This document shows positions 4,670 through 5,503 of a stretch of DNA of 5,503 nucleotides, piece after piece. The translations under genes and the position numbers were made by a program. The stretch comes from Pseudomonadota bacterium (lineage in GTDB: Bacteria; SAR324; XYD2-FULL-50-16; JAHJRI01), in contig JAKSDL010000595.1 in assembly GCA_022360105.1 (NCBI GenBank), forward strand, positions 1 to 5,503. Direction: 5' to 3'. The notes beneath the pieces were generated by a model. The model had not been told where the DNA came from and searched no databases. It saw nothing but the letters and a program-made list of their open reading frames with translations. The first letter of the stretch is position 1. Each line of letters starts with the position of its first letter.

Positions 4670-5503
4670 CTACTGCGCATTAAGCAGCGAGAGCACCGCC
4701 TTTGGTGTCTGGTTCGCCTGACCCAGCATGGCGGTACCACTGGCCAGCAGGATCTGCTGCTTGGTGAATTCGGACATCTCCGCTGCCATATCGGTATCCC
4801 TGATCACCGATTCTGCTGAAATCAGGTTCTCGGATGCGTATCTCAGGTTGTTGAGATTGGTTTCCAGGGTATTTTTCTGGAACGCTCCCAGGTTTCCCCT
4901 GGCCGCACTGACTTCGTAAATCGCCTGATCGATCAGTTTCAAGGCATCCTGGGCTCCCTGGTAGGTCGTCACATCCAGATCCGACAGACTTTGGTACCCA
5001 CTGTCGTTCTTCACCAGTTTGGAGAGAACATGGGTATTCACATTGGGTAGAGATACCGAGGCCGTCTGGTCCTGGTTGGGTCCCACCTGGAAATTCAGGC
5101 TGTTATTGGCCACATAGACCGATCCCTCTGTGGTGGGCACCGGTGGCAGTGGTTTACCTGTTTCATCCAGCAGCGGTTGTCCCTTGTCATCCACCTGGGG
5201 TTTGGTTTTGACTTCGCCTTCGTACTTGATGGTGGTGCCATCAGCCCGAGTACCCCTGGCTGCAGTCAGGTATTGTCCTTCCCCGTGAGCCAGTTCACCC
5301 CCTATGGTTCCCTGGACATCCACGCCCTGAACCGCTTCCTGCAACACGTTTTCTTCATCGGTCAGAATACCTGCAATTGACGCGATAGCCCCAAAGCTCG
5401 GTTCCGAGCCGTATTCGGCATGCTCCACAAAAAAGCGTCCGTCATCGGTCAGTCCCAGGTCCAGCAAGAGACCGTTTTGTTCCAATTGTTGCTGCATATT
5501 CCG
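4670..5503 (-). CDS. fliC: Flagellin, C-terminal part (continues beyond the right edge)
   Basis: The frame stays open to the last base (Arg-Asn before the first Met), and these residues align with RN at 224-225 of the complete paralogue. The ATG at 5497 is therefore internal and about 223 residues are missing. The 277 visible residues contain EYG, the GVDVQGTIGGELAHGEGQYL block of the middle region, NDSGYQSLSDLDVTTYQGAQ, and a canonical C-terminal D1/D0 end with VIRDTDMAAEMSEFT and GQANQTP before LSLLNAQ. This tail is the FliS-binding and coiled-coil segment. Compared with the paralogue it has an insert of about 21 residues rich in Lys, Pro, Asp and Gly, containing two 8-residue units, VDDKGQPL and LDETGKPL. 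No cysteine is present in the visible part. It lies upstream of fliS in transcription order. The gene symbol is generic. Confidence 0.95.
   Translation of the reverse strand, partial: RNMQQQLEQNGLLLDLGLTDDGRFFVEHAEYGSEPSFGAIASIAGILTDEENVLQEAVQGVDVQGTIGGELAHGEGQYLTAARGTRADGTTIKYEGEVKTKPQVDDKGQPLLDETGKPLPPVPTTEGSVYVANNSLNFQVGPNQDQTASVSLPNVNTHVLSKLVKNDSGYQSLSDLDVTTYQGAQDALKLIDQAIYEVSAARGNLGAFQKNTLETNLNNLRYASENLISAESVIRDTDMAAEMSEFTKQQILLASGTAMLGQANQTPKAVLSLLNAQ
5147..5194 (-). repeat. In-frame 24-base tandem repeat in the flagellin variable region
   Basis: Two adjoining 24-base units (5147-5170 and 5171-5194) agree at 17 of 24 positions and encode LDETGKPL and VDDKGQPL. The unit is a whole number of codons, so copy changes would keep the frame. 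It falls in the paralogue-specific insert, which should be surface exposed in the filament. Confidence 0.6.

Noticed and set aside
4728..5380. Two plus-strand frames of 63 and 67 codons
   Set aside because: Antisense shadows of the right-hand flagellin.
5495..5497. ATG as the start of the right-hand flagellin
   Set aside because: The frame is open upstream to the window edge and aligns with internal residues 224-225 of the paralogue, so this is an internal methionine.

Overview
The window is a stretch of bacterial flagellar filament genes, all read on the minus strand (right to left). In transcription order they are: the C-terminal part of a flagellin that enters from the right edge (4670-5503), the flagellin export chaperone FliS (3795-4220), a complete flagellin of 478 residues (1923-3359), and a divergent flagellin-like protein of 443 residues (33-1364). 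All plus-strand open frames are shadows of these genes. No RNA gene, transposase or CRISPR array is visible.

The organism is a motile Gram-negative-type bacterium. The flagellins have short D0/D1 ends and a middle region with a G-x-D-x-x-GTIGG block that I associate from memory with deltaproteobacterial-type flagellins and with the cap protein FliD. A Deltaproteobacteria, SAR324 or related lineage is my best guess, but the sequence does not prove it. Sampled lines of the two canonical flagellins run about 45-58% G+C, while sampled lines of the flagellin-like gene run about 40-45%.

The genes are separated by long spacers (449, 435 and 558 bases), so they look like separately controlled units more than a tight operon. 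fliS has a good sigma-28-like -10 box just upstream, with an 18-base dyad over its -35 region. The complete flagellin has a weaker sigma-28-like box. The flagellin-like gene has a 7-bp dyad with half-sites two helical turns apart, close to its start. The spacer between the right-hand flagellin and fliS is full of 7-base repeats of two different families, one of them arranged as a 28-base inverted repeat, plus two GC-rich hairpins.

Functionally, FliS would hold the two canonical flagellins unpolymerised through their C-terminal ends before export. The flagellin-like protein keeps the D1-like and middle regions but has lost or remodelled both D0 ends, including the FliS-binding tail. It is therefore unlikely to be an ordinary filament subunit and is the most unusual item here.
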